A DNA stretch of 19,220 nucleotides from the NCBI GenBank assembly GCA_015256775.1, contig JABZLM010000023.1:1-19220 (forward strand), in the 5' to 3' direction. The DNA is from Solobacterium sp. (lineage in GTDB: Bacteria; Bacillota_I; Bacilli_A; Erysipelotrichales; Erysipelotrichaceae). Made by a program: the position numbers and the translations under genes. Within the stretch, counting starts at the first letter, position 1. Each line of letters starts with the position of its first letter. The notes beneath the pieces were generated by a model. It made no database searches and was not told the origin of the DNA. It saw only the letters and a program-made list of their open reading frames with translations. Below, piece by piece: positions 5,695 through 13,968 of this stretch.

Positions 5695-8636
5695 GCTTGT
5701 ACCTCCTCGGTTGTTGCATCTGCCATATTGAGTGCATCATGTAAAGTAACCTTTAACATTTGTGATACACCTTGGTTCTGCATTGTTACACCATATAGTA
5801 CATCTGCATTTTCCATTGTACCTGGACGATGTGTAACAACGATAAACTGGGTTTGGTGTGTATAGTGATGTAAGTATTGTGCAAAGCGTTCTACATTACC
5901 TGGGTCTAACGCTGCTTCAACCTCATCAAGAATTACCATAGGTACTGGCTTAATCTTTAATATCGCAAAGAGTACGCAAAGCGCAATTAAACTCTTTTCA
6001 CCACCTGAGAACAACATGTTATTTTGAACTGCTTTTCCTGGAGGCTGTGCATCAATATCAATACCTGTATTCAAAATATCAGAAGGATCTTGTAATGTAA
6101 GAACAGCTTTACCACCACCATAAAGAGCACGGAAGATGTCATTAAACTCAGCATTAACTTTATCAAAAGTTTCTTTAAACTGTCGCTTCATAACAGTATC
6201 CATCTCATCGATTGCTGCTAGAATCTTATCAACGCTTTCCGTTAACTCCGCAATCTGATTCTTTAGTGTCTCGTAGCGTTCATTTACTTCGTTATACTCT
6301 TCTGGTGCATTCATATTGATATTACCAAGGCGCTCAATATCTGCACGTAATTGTGCTACTTCTTCTTTGGCATTTTCGATCTGTTCATCTGTCACCTTTG
6401 TCTTAGCAAATTCATAGGTCAACTGATATTCACTTGCAAGTCTTTGCAAGCAAGCTTCCATACGTGTTTCAAGTTTACCTTGATCAATCTTTATCGCATT
6501 TGCACTAGCTTCTGCAGTACTTAATTCCTTACGCATTTGACGTGTTTGTTGTTCTTTGCGTTCAGCCTCTTGATTGATTTGATATCTTTGTTCACGTTTT
6601 GCCTTCATATCGTTCGTGATTGTATCACGCTCTAAATAAGCTTGATTCAAACGTACGATGAGTTCTTCTGTATGTGATTCGTCACCATCTTGATTTAAAC
6701 CCTTTGGATCTAATAATGCTAAATCATTCTTTAACTTTTCGTATTTTGCTTTCTTTGCATCTACGACAGGTTCAAGTGCAGCAACTGCATAACGCTTTTC
6801 ACTCATAGCTTGTGCAGCTTTATCGCGTGCTTCATTTGCTTGATTTAGGGCCTTTGTCGCTAGTGTAACACGAGCTGATTCAGCATCAATTAGCGCGTTA
6901 ATTTCTTCTGCCTCTTTGCGCATAGTCATAATATTAGTATCATGACGAGTCTTACCACCAGTCATAGAACCACCACGGTGGATTACTTCACCACCAAGTG
7001 TAACAATCTTATACATACGCTTTGTTAGAGTTGATAATTCATTACCAGCTTCCATATCCTCTACAACAAGAACATTATTTAAAAGACTAGTAATGACCGG
7101 TTCAAATTGATCCTGATTCTTCACAAAGTCTGACGCAACGCCTAAATAGCCTTTTGTATTCTGACAGATAATTTGATTATCTTGTGATACATAGCGTGGT
7201 GTGCAAACAGTTAACGGTAAGAATGTAGCACGACCAGATTGGTTCCTATTTAAGAAGCGAATCGCATCACGTGCAGCTTGTTCATCAACTGTAACGATAT
7301 GATTCATCGCAGCACCTAATGCAGTAGATACAGCTTCTTCGTATCCATTTTCGACCTGTAATACTTGCCCAATTACACCAAGAATACCAGATAATGCATT
7401 TTGATTATCCATAATAGAGCGAATACCTTGTTGGTTATTAAATGGATTACGCATTAACTGATCAATGACATTCTTGCGATTTTCTAAAGAGCGTAAACGA
7501 TTAGAAGATTGGTCATACTCACTACGCTTATCTACAATATTTGCAGCGGCAGCACTTAACTGTTGAGAATATAAACGAATTTCTGTATTTAAAGCATCTA
7601 AACGTTTTTGACGATCTTCAAATTCAACACGAGCCTCTTCAATTAATCCGGCAAGTTGCTTGGCTTTTTGCTCATTAGTGCCTGTTTCTACAATATACTT
7701 ACGCTTTTCATCAAGCTCTGTACGACGCGCTTCTAAACCTGCAATCTCATTGAATTTCTTCATGAGTTCATCTTGTAAGTCATTAATTTCACGGTCTAAT
7801 GTAGAAATTTGTCTTCTACTTTTCGAAAGCTTTGTTTCATTTATTTGAATATCTGTAGAAAACATAGTCGTCTTTGTTTCTATGTCAAACAGTGCTTTCT
7901 TTGCAGATTCGATATCGGCATGGATACTTTCAATATCTTGTACTAATACTGAGATTTCAATTTCTTCTAAGCGTTTTTTCTTCTCGCGATAAATCTCTGC
8001 TTTTCTAGCTTGTCTCTTTAAAGGAGATACTTGCTTTTCGAGTTCAATTAAAATATCGTTTGAACGATCAAGATTAGCTTTTGTTCTTTCTAGTTTCGAT
8101 AAAGATTCTAATTTTCTCTTCTTATATTTAGCAACGCCTGCAGCCTCTTCGAAGATACCACGACGTTCAAGAGGTTTTGCTTCCGCAAAAGTTAAGACAT
8201 TACCCTGCGAGATAATACTTAAACTATCTTTACCAAGACCTGTATCCAAGAATAGATCAACGATATCCTTTAAACGTACATTCTTACGATTGATTAGATA
8301 CTCTGCTTCACCAGAATCACGAAAAAGACGACGTGTAACTTCTATCTCGTCCTTGTCATCATTTAAAATGTGATTTGTATTGTCAAATACTAGTGTAACT
8401 TCCGCCATATTAACTCTACGACGGTCAGCACTACCCGCAAAAATAACATCATTCATTTTATCGCCGCGCATGCTTTTGGCACTTTGTTCTCCAAGTACCC
8501 AACGAACAGAGTCAGCGATATTTGATTTTCCACAACCATTAGGACCTACAATACCAGTAATTGGATGATCAAACTGGATAATCGTACGATCCGCAAAGGA
8601 TTTAAATCCCTGCATTTCGATTCGCTTTAGAAACAT
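5691..8636 (-). CDS. smc: Chromosome partition protein SMC (short-armed form)
   Basis: SMC is the ATPase of the SMC-ScpAB condensin that organises and segregates chromosomes. In its 981 residues are the Walker A GPNGCGKS (31-38), the Q-loop Q144 in ISQGN, a first coiled-coil arm (about 165-400), a hinge (about 405-560, with LSGILGVIGQVLQV and glycine-rich HRGGSMTGG), a second arm (about 565-815), the signature LFSGGEKS (875-882), Walker B VILDEVEAALD (901-911) and the switch H936 in VVTHR. Both heads are intact, so the protein should be active. Bacillus SMC is about 1,190 residues; here each arm is shorter by roughly 100 residues, as in Mollicutes. The ATG follows AAGGAG and a likely extended -10 promoter, so smc starts the smc-ftsY-ylxM-ackA-nrnA operon. 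No rnc lies upstream and no scpAB is in the window. Confidence 0.96.
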   Translation of the reverse strand: MFLKRIEMQGFKSFADRTIIQFDHPITGIVGPNGCGKSNIADSVRWVLGEQSAKSMRGDKMNDVIFAGSADRRRVNMAEVTLVFDNTNHILNDDKDEIEVTRRLFRDSGEAEYLINRKNVRLKDIVDLFLDTGLGKDSLSIISQGNVLTFAEAKPLERRGIFEEAAGVAKYKKRKLESLSKLERTKANLDRSNDILIELEKQVSPLKRQARKAEIYREKKKRLEEIEISVLVQDIESIHADIESAKKALFDIETKTTMFSTDIQINETKLSKSRRQISTLDREINDLQDELMKKFNEIAGLEARRTELDEKRKYIVETGTNEQKAKQLAGLIEEARVEFEDRQKRLDALNTEIRLYSQQLSAAAANIVDKRSEYDQSSNRLRSLENRKNVIDQLMRNPFNNQQGIRSIMDNQNALSGILGVIGQVLQVENGYEEAVSTALGAAMNHIVTVDEQAARDAIRFLNRNQSGRATFLPLTVCTPRYVSQDNQIICQNTKGYLGVASDFVKNQDQFEPVITSLLNNVLVVEDMEAGNELSTLTKRMYKIVTLGGEVIHRGGSMTGGKTRHDTNIMTMRKEAEEINALIDAESARVTLATKALNQANEARDKAAQAMSEKRYAVAALEPVVDAKKAKYEKLKNDLALLDPKGLNQDGDESHTEELIVRLNQAYLERDTITNDMKAKREQRYQINQEAERKEQQTRQMRKELSTAEASANAIKIDQGKLETRMEACLQRLASEYQLTYEFAKTKVTDEQIENAKEEVAQLRADIERLGNINMNAPEEYNEVNERYETLKNQIAELTESVDKILAAIDEMDTVMKRQFKETFDKVNAEFNDIFRALYGGGKAVLTLQDPSDILNTGIDIDAQPPGKAVQNNMLFSGGEKSLIALCVLFAILKIKPVPMVILDEVEAALDPGNVERFAQYLHHYTHQTQFIVVTHRPGTMENADVLYGVTMQNQGVSQMLKVTLHDALNMADATTEEVQA

Positions 8637-8660
8637 AAAATCTCCTTAAATCTCTTAGAT

Positions 8661-8669
8661 ATTATAACA
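8661..8669 (-). promoter_or_regulatory. Likely extended -10 promoter of the smc operon
   Basis: On the leftward strand TGTTATAAT holds a perfect TATAAT (8661-8666) preceded by the extended TG (8668-8669), about 25 bases before the smc start. No good -35 box is seen at 17 bases. It lies after the mscL terminator, so it is the natural start of the smc transcript. Confidence 0.55.
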
Positions 8670-8720
8670 AAATCACCTTCTTCAAACCACAAAAACGGGA
8701 AATTTAACAAATATTAATTG

Positions 8721-8750
8721 AAAAAAACAGCCGAGATATACAGGCTGTTT
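8721..8750 (-). terminator. Rho-independent terminator after mscL
   Basis: AAACAGCC and GGCTGTTT form an 8-bp stem around a 10-base loop (8725-8750). Read leftward the stem runs into TTTT (8721-8724), giving seven T in a row. It begins 9 bases after the mscL stop and closes the long upstream operon. Confidence 0.9.
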
Positions 8751-8758
8751 CAGAAAGA

Positions 8759-9136
8759 TTATTTGTTCTTTAATTGTTCTAAAATCTTTTCTAATAGAAC
8801 TGTTTCATCGCTCTTTACAGGTGCAGCTTCTTCCTTCACTTCTGGTTTCTTAAGCTTGTTAATTGCCTTAACCATAACGAACAATACAAATGCTAATAAG
8901 AAGAAATTAATTACGGATGAGATAAATGCACCAATCATCAAGTTAACAGAACCTAAACTAATTACAACATTTGAGAAGTCAACCTGGAATATTACACCAA
9001 CTAATGGGTTAATAATATTTTCAATAAATGACTTGATAATAGCTTGGAATGCACCACCAATGATGACACCAATAGCCATGTCCATTACGTTACCACGTAA
9101 CGCGAACGCTTTAAACTCTTCAATAAAATTTTTCAT
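8759..9136 (-). CDS. mscL: Large-conductance mechanosensitive channel MscL
   Basis: MscL is a homopentameric inner-membrane pore that opens under membrane tension to release solutes during osmotic downshock. This 125-residue protein has the conserved N-terminal helix FKAFALRGNVMDMAIGVIIG (8-27) leading into TM1 (about 15-45, with the glycine/alanine gate residues), a periplasmic loop, TM2 (about 68-95) and a charged cytoplasmic helix ending LLEKILEQLKNK. Length and topology are typical. The ATG lies 1 base after the stop codon of the upstream U32 gene, whose last codons contain its GGAGG site, so translation is probably coupled. A strong terminator follows. Confidence 0.96.
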   Translation of the reverse strand: MKNFIEEFKAFALRGNVMDMAIGVIIGGAFQAIIKSFIENIINPLVGVIFQVDFSNVVISLGSVNLMIGAFISSVINFFLLAFVLFVMVKAINKLKKPEVKEEAAPVKSDETVLLEKILEQLKNK

Positions 9137-9137
9137 A

Positions 9138-11285
9138 TTATTTATCCTCCAATATAGATTTTAATTCGATAGTATCATCATCTAGAATCAAGTAATTACC
9201 CATGCAGAACGGATTGTCAGTTTTGAAGGCTGACGATTCTAAGATCGAAACTTCGTTAGCATTATATGATATTTCATAACGATTGCCACGTAAATCGCTC
9301 ATAAACTTTAAATTTTGTTGATTTGTGAAACGATCTTTGATATGCATAAGAGTCCGTTTACCATAAACAAACTTATAAACTGGTGGTTGAAAGCCATAAC
9401 GTTGTTTAAAAGCATCTAGTGTTTTCTCGATTTGTAAATCATTCATTTCCTCTGAAAGAATAACACCTTTCATACCTGGAATCGATAATACATATGCAAT
9501 CGCATAAGAATTAACAACATTGAGTGTCATGCCCCCGATACAATCCACAAGCTTATTATTAAAATCTCCAACTTGAGAAACAACTGTATTGATAAGAGTT
9601 GCCTTACCTTCTTGTGATTCATGGATTACAGGGGTAACTGTATCATTCTCAACTACATTTAAGTAACTTTCACAATCAAATACTCTTGGTTTCTTTGTTT
9701 GAATAATATACTTGTAATTTTGGTCAAACACATTCTCTGTATGATAGTGATACGCTTGTTTGCCTAGTCTTATATGTTGAATAGCACGTAGATTATCTAA
9801 TTTTTCTAATGCTAATCTACGAGTTTCGTTTATCACGCTAACTGGCAAGAAGATATGCTCAATTTCACCCTTAAGTTCTATAATTCGGTATGCAGATGCA
9901 CCGGTTTTTGCAAGAGCTGCTTCAATCTTTTCTCTTGTTAGTGGTGCATTTTTTGCTAGTTCTAGATTCACTAAGCTTTCTTGGATAATTGTATGTTCAC
10001 CATCAGAAACTATCAGTTTTAAAGGTTTTCCAATTCTTGCTTCGTAGGAAACTGTAATATCAACTAATCTACTAAACGCTTCAATGTGATGTTGTACTTC
10101 ATCTAGCAATCTAGTATCTGTTGTTTTATGCAACTTTTGTCCTCTCTTTGGTCTTCCTTCTTTGCATTCTAGAGTAACAATCTGTCCAGGGTTTGCACTA
10201 TTCACCAAGAGATTCTTTTGGTCATAAATTTTAACAGCAGTTAATCCAATATCTTCAGGTACGCTTAGAATACGTAAGCCATCATGCTGGTATAGTGGTT
10301 TTGAAAGTTTTACCTTTACTTTGCCTTTATAGAAATCTACAACTTCTCCAATTACAACTCCTTGATGATTCGGACGATATTGGCTCATACGTTTAGTAAC
10401 ATCATCATGGAATAGATGGCCTTCTGAAAAACCACGATTAAACATCAGCTTTAACTCTTCTTGACGTTTCTTTGTTACACAATATGTTTCATTACGATAA
10501 TAAGCATCGATAGCTTCACGGAAAGTCTTTGTGATAAGCCAAACATATTCCGGACGTTTCATACGTCCTTCTATCTTCAAACTACTAACACCTGCTCCTA
10601 ACAGTTTTGGTAATTGATCAATAACATTCAAGTCCTTTGGACTAAGAATATATTCTCCTTCTTCAAATTCCGAACCATCTTCCTTGTAGTATTTCATGCG
10701 GCAACATTGTGCACACATACCACGATTCGCACTGCGTTGTTTCGTAACAACACTAAATTGACATTGGCCACTATAGCTAATACAAATAGCACCATATGCA
10801 AATACTTCAATCTCCATGCCACTTTTACATGCTTTTTTTACAAGTTCAATTGGCGTTTCACGAGCTAATACCACCCGTTTAACTCCTTGTGTTTTCATAT
10901 ATTCAATGCCAGCCATATTATGGACATGCATCTGCGTTGAACAATGAACTTCAAAATCTGGAAAACATGTTCGAACATAATGAAACAGGCCAAAATCTTG
11001 AATCAATAAGGCATCCACATCATGGTCATATAAAAATTGAATTTGGTCTTTTGCAGCTTCAATTTCAGGTTCATATAATATGGTGTTCATTGTCACATAA
11101 ACTTTTACTCCGCGAATATGACAATAACGTACTGCTTCGATTAACTCTTCTCTTGAAAAGTTTCCTGCAAATGCACGAGCGGAAAAAGAATTAAGTCCTA
11201 AATAAACTGCATCACAGCCAGCTTGTACTGCCGCAATTAACGCTTCCATATTTCCTGCTGGCGCAAGTAATTCAGCTTTCTTCAT
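9138..11285 (-). CDS. Peptidase U32 family protein with C-terminal extension, RlhA/TrhP-like
   Basis: The N-terminal half is a clear U32 domain: ELLAPAGNMEALIAAVQAGCDAVYLG at the start (5-30), HCSTQMHVHN (114-123) and the cysteine cluster C168, C175, C191 and C194/C195 in CISYSGQC and RGMCAQCC. Members with these cysteines are now known as prephenate-dependent RNA hydroxylases: TrhP modifies tRNA wobble uridine and RlhA modifies 23S rRNA. At 715 residues it is longer than TrhP and nearer to the RlhA-like collagenase-type proteins with an extra C-terminal domain (about 380-715). The exact substrate cannot be told from sequence. The usual proline before the last Cys-Arg of the cluster is replaced by cysteine (AQCCR). 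The ATG overlaps the upstream glycosylase stop as ATGA and has an AAGGAGG site. In B. subtilis, U32 genes trhP1/trhP2 lie in the mltG-udk-greA operon, so the neighbourhood agrees. Confidence 0.87.
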   Translation of the reverse strand: MKKAELLAPAGNMEALIAAVQAGCDAVYLGLNSFSARAFAGNFSREELIEAVRYCHIRGVKVYVTMNTILYEPEIEAAKDQIQFLYDHDVDALLIQDFGLFHYVRTCFPDFEVHCSTQMHVHNMAGIEYMKTQGVKRVVLARETPIELVKKACKSGMEIEVFAYGAICISYSGQCQFSVVTKQRSANRGMCAQCCRMKYYKEDGSEFEEGEYILSPKDLNVIDQLPKLLGAGVSSLKIEGRMKRPEYVWLITKTFREAIDAYYRNETYCVTKKRQEELKLMFNRGFSEGHLFHDDVTKRMSQYRPNHQGVVIGEVVDFYKGKVKVKLSKPLYQHDGLRILSVPEDIGLTAVKIYDQKNLLVNSANPGQIVTLECKEGRPKRGQKLHKTTDTRLLDEVQHHIEAFSRLVDITVSYEARIGKPLKLIVSDGEHTIIQESLVNLELAKNAPLTREKIEAALAKTGASAYRIIELKGEIEHIFLPVSVINETRRLALEKLDNLRAIQHIRLGKQAYHYHTENVFDQNYKYIIQTKKPRVFDCESYLNVVENDTVTPVIHESQEGKATLINTVVSQVGDFNNKLVDCIGGMTLNVVNSYAIAYVLSIPGMKGVILSEEMNDLQIEKTLDAFKQRYGFQPPVYKFVYGKRTLMHIKDRFTNQQNLKFMSDLRGNRYEISYNANEVSILESSAFKTDNPFCMGNYLILDDDTIELKSILEDK

Positions 11286-11764
11286 AAAACCTCCTTAATC
11301 TTTTGATACTCGTTTATAAGTTGCTCTAGTCTCATCGTTGCATTTGCGGCAGAAGTACTAGGCAAACTAATGTGTGGTATATCTAAATGAATATATTGAT
11401 TATATAATACAGCTGCTTTCTTCCCAGTCGTTACAATCAACTGTATATTTGATTTATGGACTAAACCAGCAATATCATTCGTTTTGACATTCTTGATAGA
11501 AGAATCAGAAGATCCTTCAATTGTACAAGAATGAATTACATCCCACATTGCAATATGATGCTGATGACAAAATAACGCACGGTCAGTAATTTCTACTTTG
11601 AATAAAGCCTCCATTACTGCCCAAAAACGATTGGTCTTATTTGCATAATACATCTTATTTTGCCTACTGATCACAGATGGAAATGAACCTAATATTAATA
11701 CCCGTGAGTGTTCATCATAGATTGCATCCAAGGGATGTATAACTTTCTTAGCACTGGCTTTCAT
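11282..11764 (-). CDS. Mismatch-type DNA glycosylase, UDG family 6 (hypoxanthine-DNA glycosylase-like)
   Basis: From the ATG at 11764 it has 160 residues. It begins with a short lead into RVLILGSFPSVIS (21-33), where GSFPS is the family's active-site motif A. YYANKTNRFW (39-48), WDVIHSC (74-80) and the late motif LPSTSAANA (134-142) follow, as in the DNA-deoxyinosine (hypoxanthine) glycosylases. Such enzymes start base-excision repair of deaminated adenine, and some relatives act on uracil in G:U mismatches. The start is uncertain: a GTG at 11785 would add 7 residues, and neither start has a strong ribosome binding site. Either one lies inside the last codons of the L-serine dehydratase gene, so it depends on translational coupling. 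Its end overlaps the U32 start as ATGA. Family is fairly sure; substrate is inferred. Confidence 0.8.
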   Translation of the reverse strand: MKASAKKVIHPLDAIYDEHSRVLILGSFPSVISRQNKMYYANKTNRFWAVMEALFKVEITDRALFCHQHHIAMWDVIHSCTIEGSSDSSIKNVKTNDIAGLVHKSNIQLIVTTGKKAAVLYNQYIHLDIPHISLPSTSAANATMRLEQLINEYQKIKEVL

Positions 11765-12959
11765 CGAAATACTTAGCCAGTCCACCGATGGATGTTTCTT
11801 TCAAACTCATCGGTATACAATTACCAGTTTCTTTCATAGTCTCAACGATCGTATCAAAACTTACTTTATGAGTAGCACGGACCTTGTTCATGTGAATCGC
11901 TAGATTTGCGGCATCAATTGCACGTAGGATACCTTGTGAATTACGTTCGATACATGGAATCATGACATACCCCATAACTGGATCACAAGTTAACCCTAAA
12001 TGATGTTCAATTCCAATCTCTGCTGCGTATTCAATATCATTTAAATTACCACCCAGAATATATGCAAAGGCAGCACTTGCCATTGAAACAGCAGATCCCA
12101 CTTCAGCTTGACAGCCACCAACAGCACCAGAAATCGTCGCATTATGCTTAATTAAATTTCCAAAGATACCACCAATAGCTAGAGCATCAATCATAGTATC
12201 TTTATCAATCTTCAAGTCATGAATGCAATGATATGTTAAAGCAGCGATAACACCACATGCGCCAAGTGTAGGCGCAGTTACCACCTTATGTGTATCAGCA
12301 TTTTCTTCGCCTGCGGCGTAAGCATAACTCATTAGTTTTAAATCATTTGCATACGAACAATTGTTTTCTAAACTCTCTAAATATAACTTACGTGCAATAC
12401 GTTGCAATTTTAACTTACCAGGTAAAATCCCTGCTTCTGCAGTTATACCTGCATGAACGCATTCGACTTCTGCATCCACGATATCAGAAAGATGTTGACG
12501 TAAATTTGGCTCATAAGAATAGATATAAGAAAGTAACGATTCATTTTTATCTTGTAATACTTGCTTAATTTCTTTTAGTGTATTTTCCTGATATACTTCA
12601 TCGTTCCAATCAAGATCTTTTTCCACAATCCGAATACTACCACCACCGATGGAAAATACAGTCCAACGTTGCTGAAGTTCATGTTTATCATTGTATGCGC
12701 GAATATAGAATCCATTAGGAAATTCTTCTTCCCATTCAAGAGAAAAGATTACTTTCACTTCCCCTAATAAAGTTTGTTCAATAATCGCATCTGTATGATG
12801 CCCTTTCCCAGTTAAAGATAAAGAGCCAAAAAGTTCAGCTTCATAGTAAGGAAATGCACCATATGATTCATTAAAGAGCTTGCAGGCTCTCTCTGGTGCT
12901 AATGTATGTGAACTGCTCGGTCCACGTCCTATTTTATATAGTTCTTTAATTGATTGCAT
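11748..12959 (-). CDS. sdaA: L-serine dehydratase (L-serine ammonia-lyase), single-chain iron-sulfur type
   Basis: The enzyme deaminates L-serine to pyruvate and ammonia with a [4Fe-4S] cluster. It has 403 residues. The N-terminal beta domain begins KIGRGPSSSHTLAP (9-22), and the catalytic alpha domain runs from about 165. Cluster ligands are C283 in GGCQAE, C325 in LTCDP and C336 in IPCIERN. Their 42- and 11-residue spacings equal those of the Legionella enzyme (C343, C385, C396). The last residue is cysteine (C403), as in Legionella, where the terminal cysteine enters the active site as the fourth ligand. The ATG at 12959 is chosen because GGGAG lies 5 bases upstream; a second ATG at 12971 lacks a site. 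It follows the holA stop by one base. Split alpha/beta Firmicute forms are excluded because both domains are in one chain. Confidence 0.93.
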   Translation of the reverse strand: MQSIKELYKIGRGPSSSHTLAPERACKLFNESYGAFPYYEAELFGSLSLTGKGHHTDAIIEQTLLGEVKVIFSLEWEEEFPNGFYIRAYNDKHELQQRWTVFSIGGGSIRIVEKDLDWNDEVYQENTLKEIKQVLQDKNESLLSYIYSYEPNLRQHLSDIVDAEVECVHAGITAEAGILPGKLKLQRIARKLYLESLENNCSYANDLKLMSYAYAAGEENADTHKVVTAPTLGACGVIAALTYHCIHDLKIDKDTMIDALAIGGIFGNLIKHNATISGAVGGCQAEVGSAVSMASAAFAYILGGNLNDIEYAAEIGIEHHLGLTCDPVMGYVMIPCIERNSQGILRAIDAANLAIHMNKVRATHKVSFDTIVETMKETGNCIPMSLKETSIGGLAKYFDESQC

Positions 12960-12960
12960 G

Positions 12961-13965
12961 TTAACTCCCATTCTTTAATAAGAACTGTTCAAAACCATTT
13001 TTGGGATCAATTCGTCCCGCTTTAATACCTTGTTCAAGCGTTGCAAGTTCCTCTAAATATCGTAATACAGTCTTTGACTGTAGATGATAACAACTTTCTA
13101 AACCTTTTTTGATTGCCCAATCATCCGCATGTAGTCTTGTAGCAATCATACTATCTGATAATCCACGTTCATACAGTTTTTTAATGTTATATAAGCTACG
13201 TAATTTACTTGCAAGCATTGCAATCATCGCAACATAGTCATAACGCGCTTGTAACATTTCATCTACTGCTAATAATGCAGAAGATAAATCATGCGCAACG
13301 AATGCATTGCTCATTCTAAAGATATTTAAATCAGCGTTCATCGGTACGATATGTATAATATCTTCAAGATTCAACTCTTTCTTTCCATAAAGATCAATCT
13401 TTACAAGAGCATTATGAAATTTCAAAGTATCATTACTAACACGTTCCAACAATTCGCCTCGTGCATCACGTGTAAGTTTATATTTATTCTCTTTTAACTT
13501 ATCATCTACATACTTTTCAAACTCCCACGGCTTCATGAGTTCAAATTTCACAATTCTAGTATCATAAGACATTAGAAGTTTATATTCTTTCTTTCTGGTA
13601 TCAGCCGAAAATGTATGACAATAAAATACCAGTAACGTATTTGGATTCGGATTTTTAAGATACGCTTCAAGTGATTTTAAGCGTTGTTCTTTCTCTGCTT
13701 CTTGTTTCTCTAATTCTTTCTTAGATGTCTTTACTGCAGCACGCAAGAAATACGGTTCTTTTATTATGATAGCCTTTTTAGCAGAATCATCGAATAGAGA
13801 AAATGTATCACAAGCTACCAACGCTTCATCAAAACGAAATGTTTTAGCATTTGAAGCATCAAAGGTTGTGACATAATCTTTTCCTATAGAAAACTCTTTT
13901 AAAAGAGTAGCTAAGCGCTCCTCTTGTCGATACATATCTTTTCCACTCAATAAGTAAACTGTCAT
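12961..13965 (-). CDS. holA: DNA polymerase III delta subunit
   Basis: The delta subunit opens the beta sliding clamp in the clamp-loader complex. The 334-residue length and YqeN/HolA pattern fit: MTVYLLSGKDMYRQEERLATL at the N-terminus, an AAA+-like fold lacking a P-loop, NPNTLLVFYCHTF (about 109-121), a middle helical section DLNIFRMSNAFVAHD, and the C-terminal collar domain ending GIKAGRIDPKNGFEQFLL. The gene lies 3 bases after comEC, the same comEA-comEC-holA order as in B. subtilis, where rpsT follows. Here rpsT is not seen and a serine dehydratase gene comes next. The ribosome binding site is weak, so translational coupling to comEC is likely. Confidence 0.93.
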   Translation of the reverse strand: MTVYLLSGKDMYRQEERLATLLKEFSIGKDYVTTFDASNAKTFRFDEALVACDTFSLFDDSAKKAIIIKEPYFLRAAVKTSKKELEKQEAEKEQRLKSLEAYLKNPNPNTLLVFYCHTFSADTRKKEYKLLMSYDTRIVKFELMKPWEFEKYVDDKLKENKYKLTRDARGELLERVSNDTLKFHNALVKIDLYGKKELNLEDIIHIVPMNADLNIFRMSNAFVAHDLSSALLAVDEMLQARYDYVAMIAMLASKLRSLYNIKKLYERGLSDSMIATRLHADDWAIKKGLESCYHLQSKTVLRYLEELATLEQGIKAGRIDPKNGFEQFLLKNGS

Positions 13966-13968
13966 ATG

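Noticed and set aside
8718..9164. A 148-residue rightward open frame across mscL
   Set aside because: It is antisense to a clear mscL gene, has no family resemblance and no ribosome binding site, and crosses the mscL terminator.
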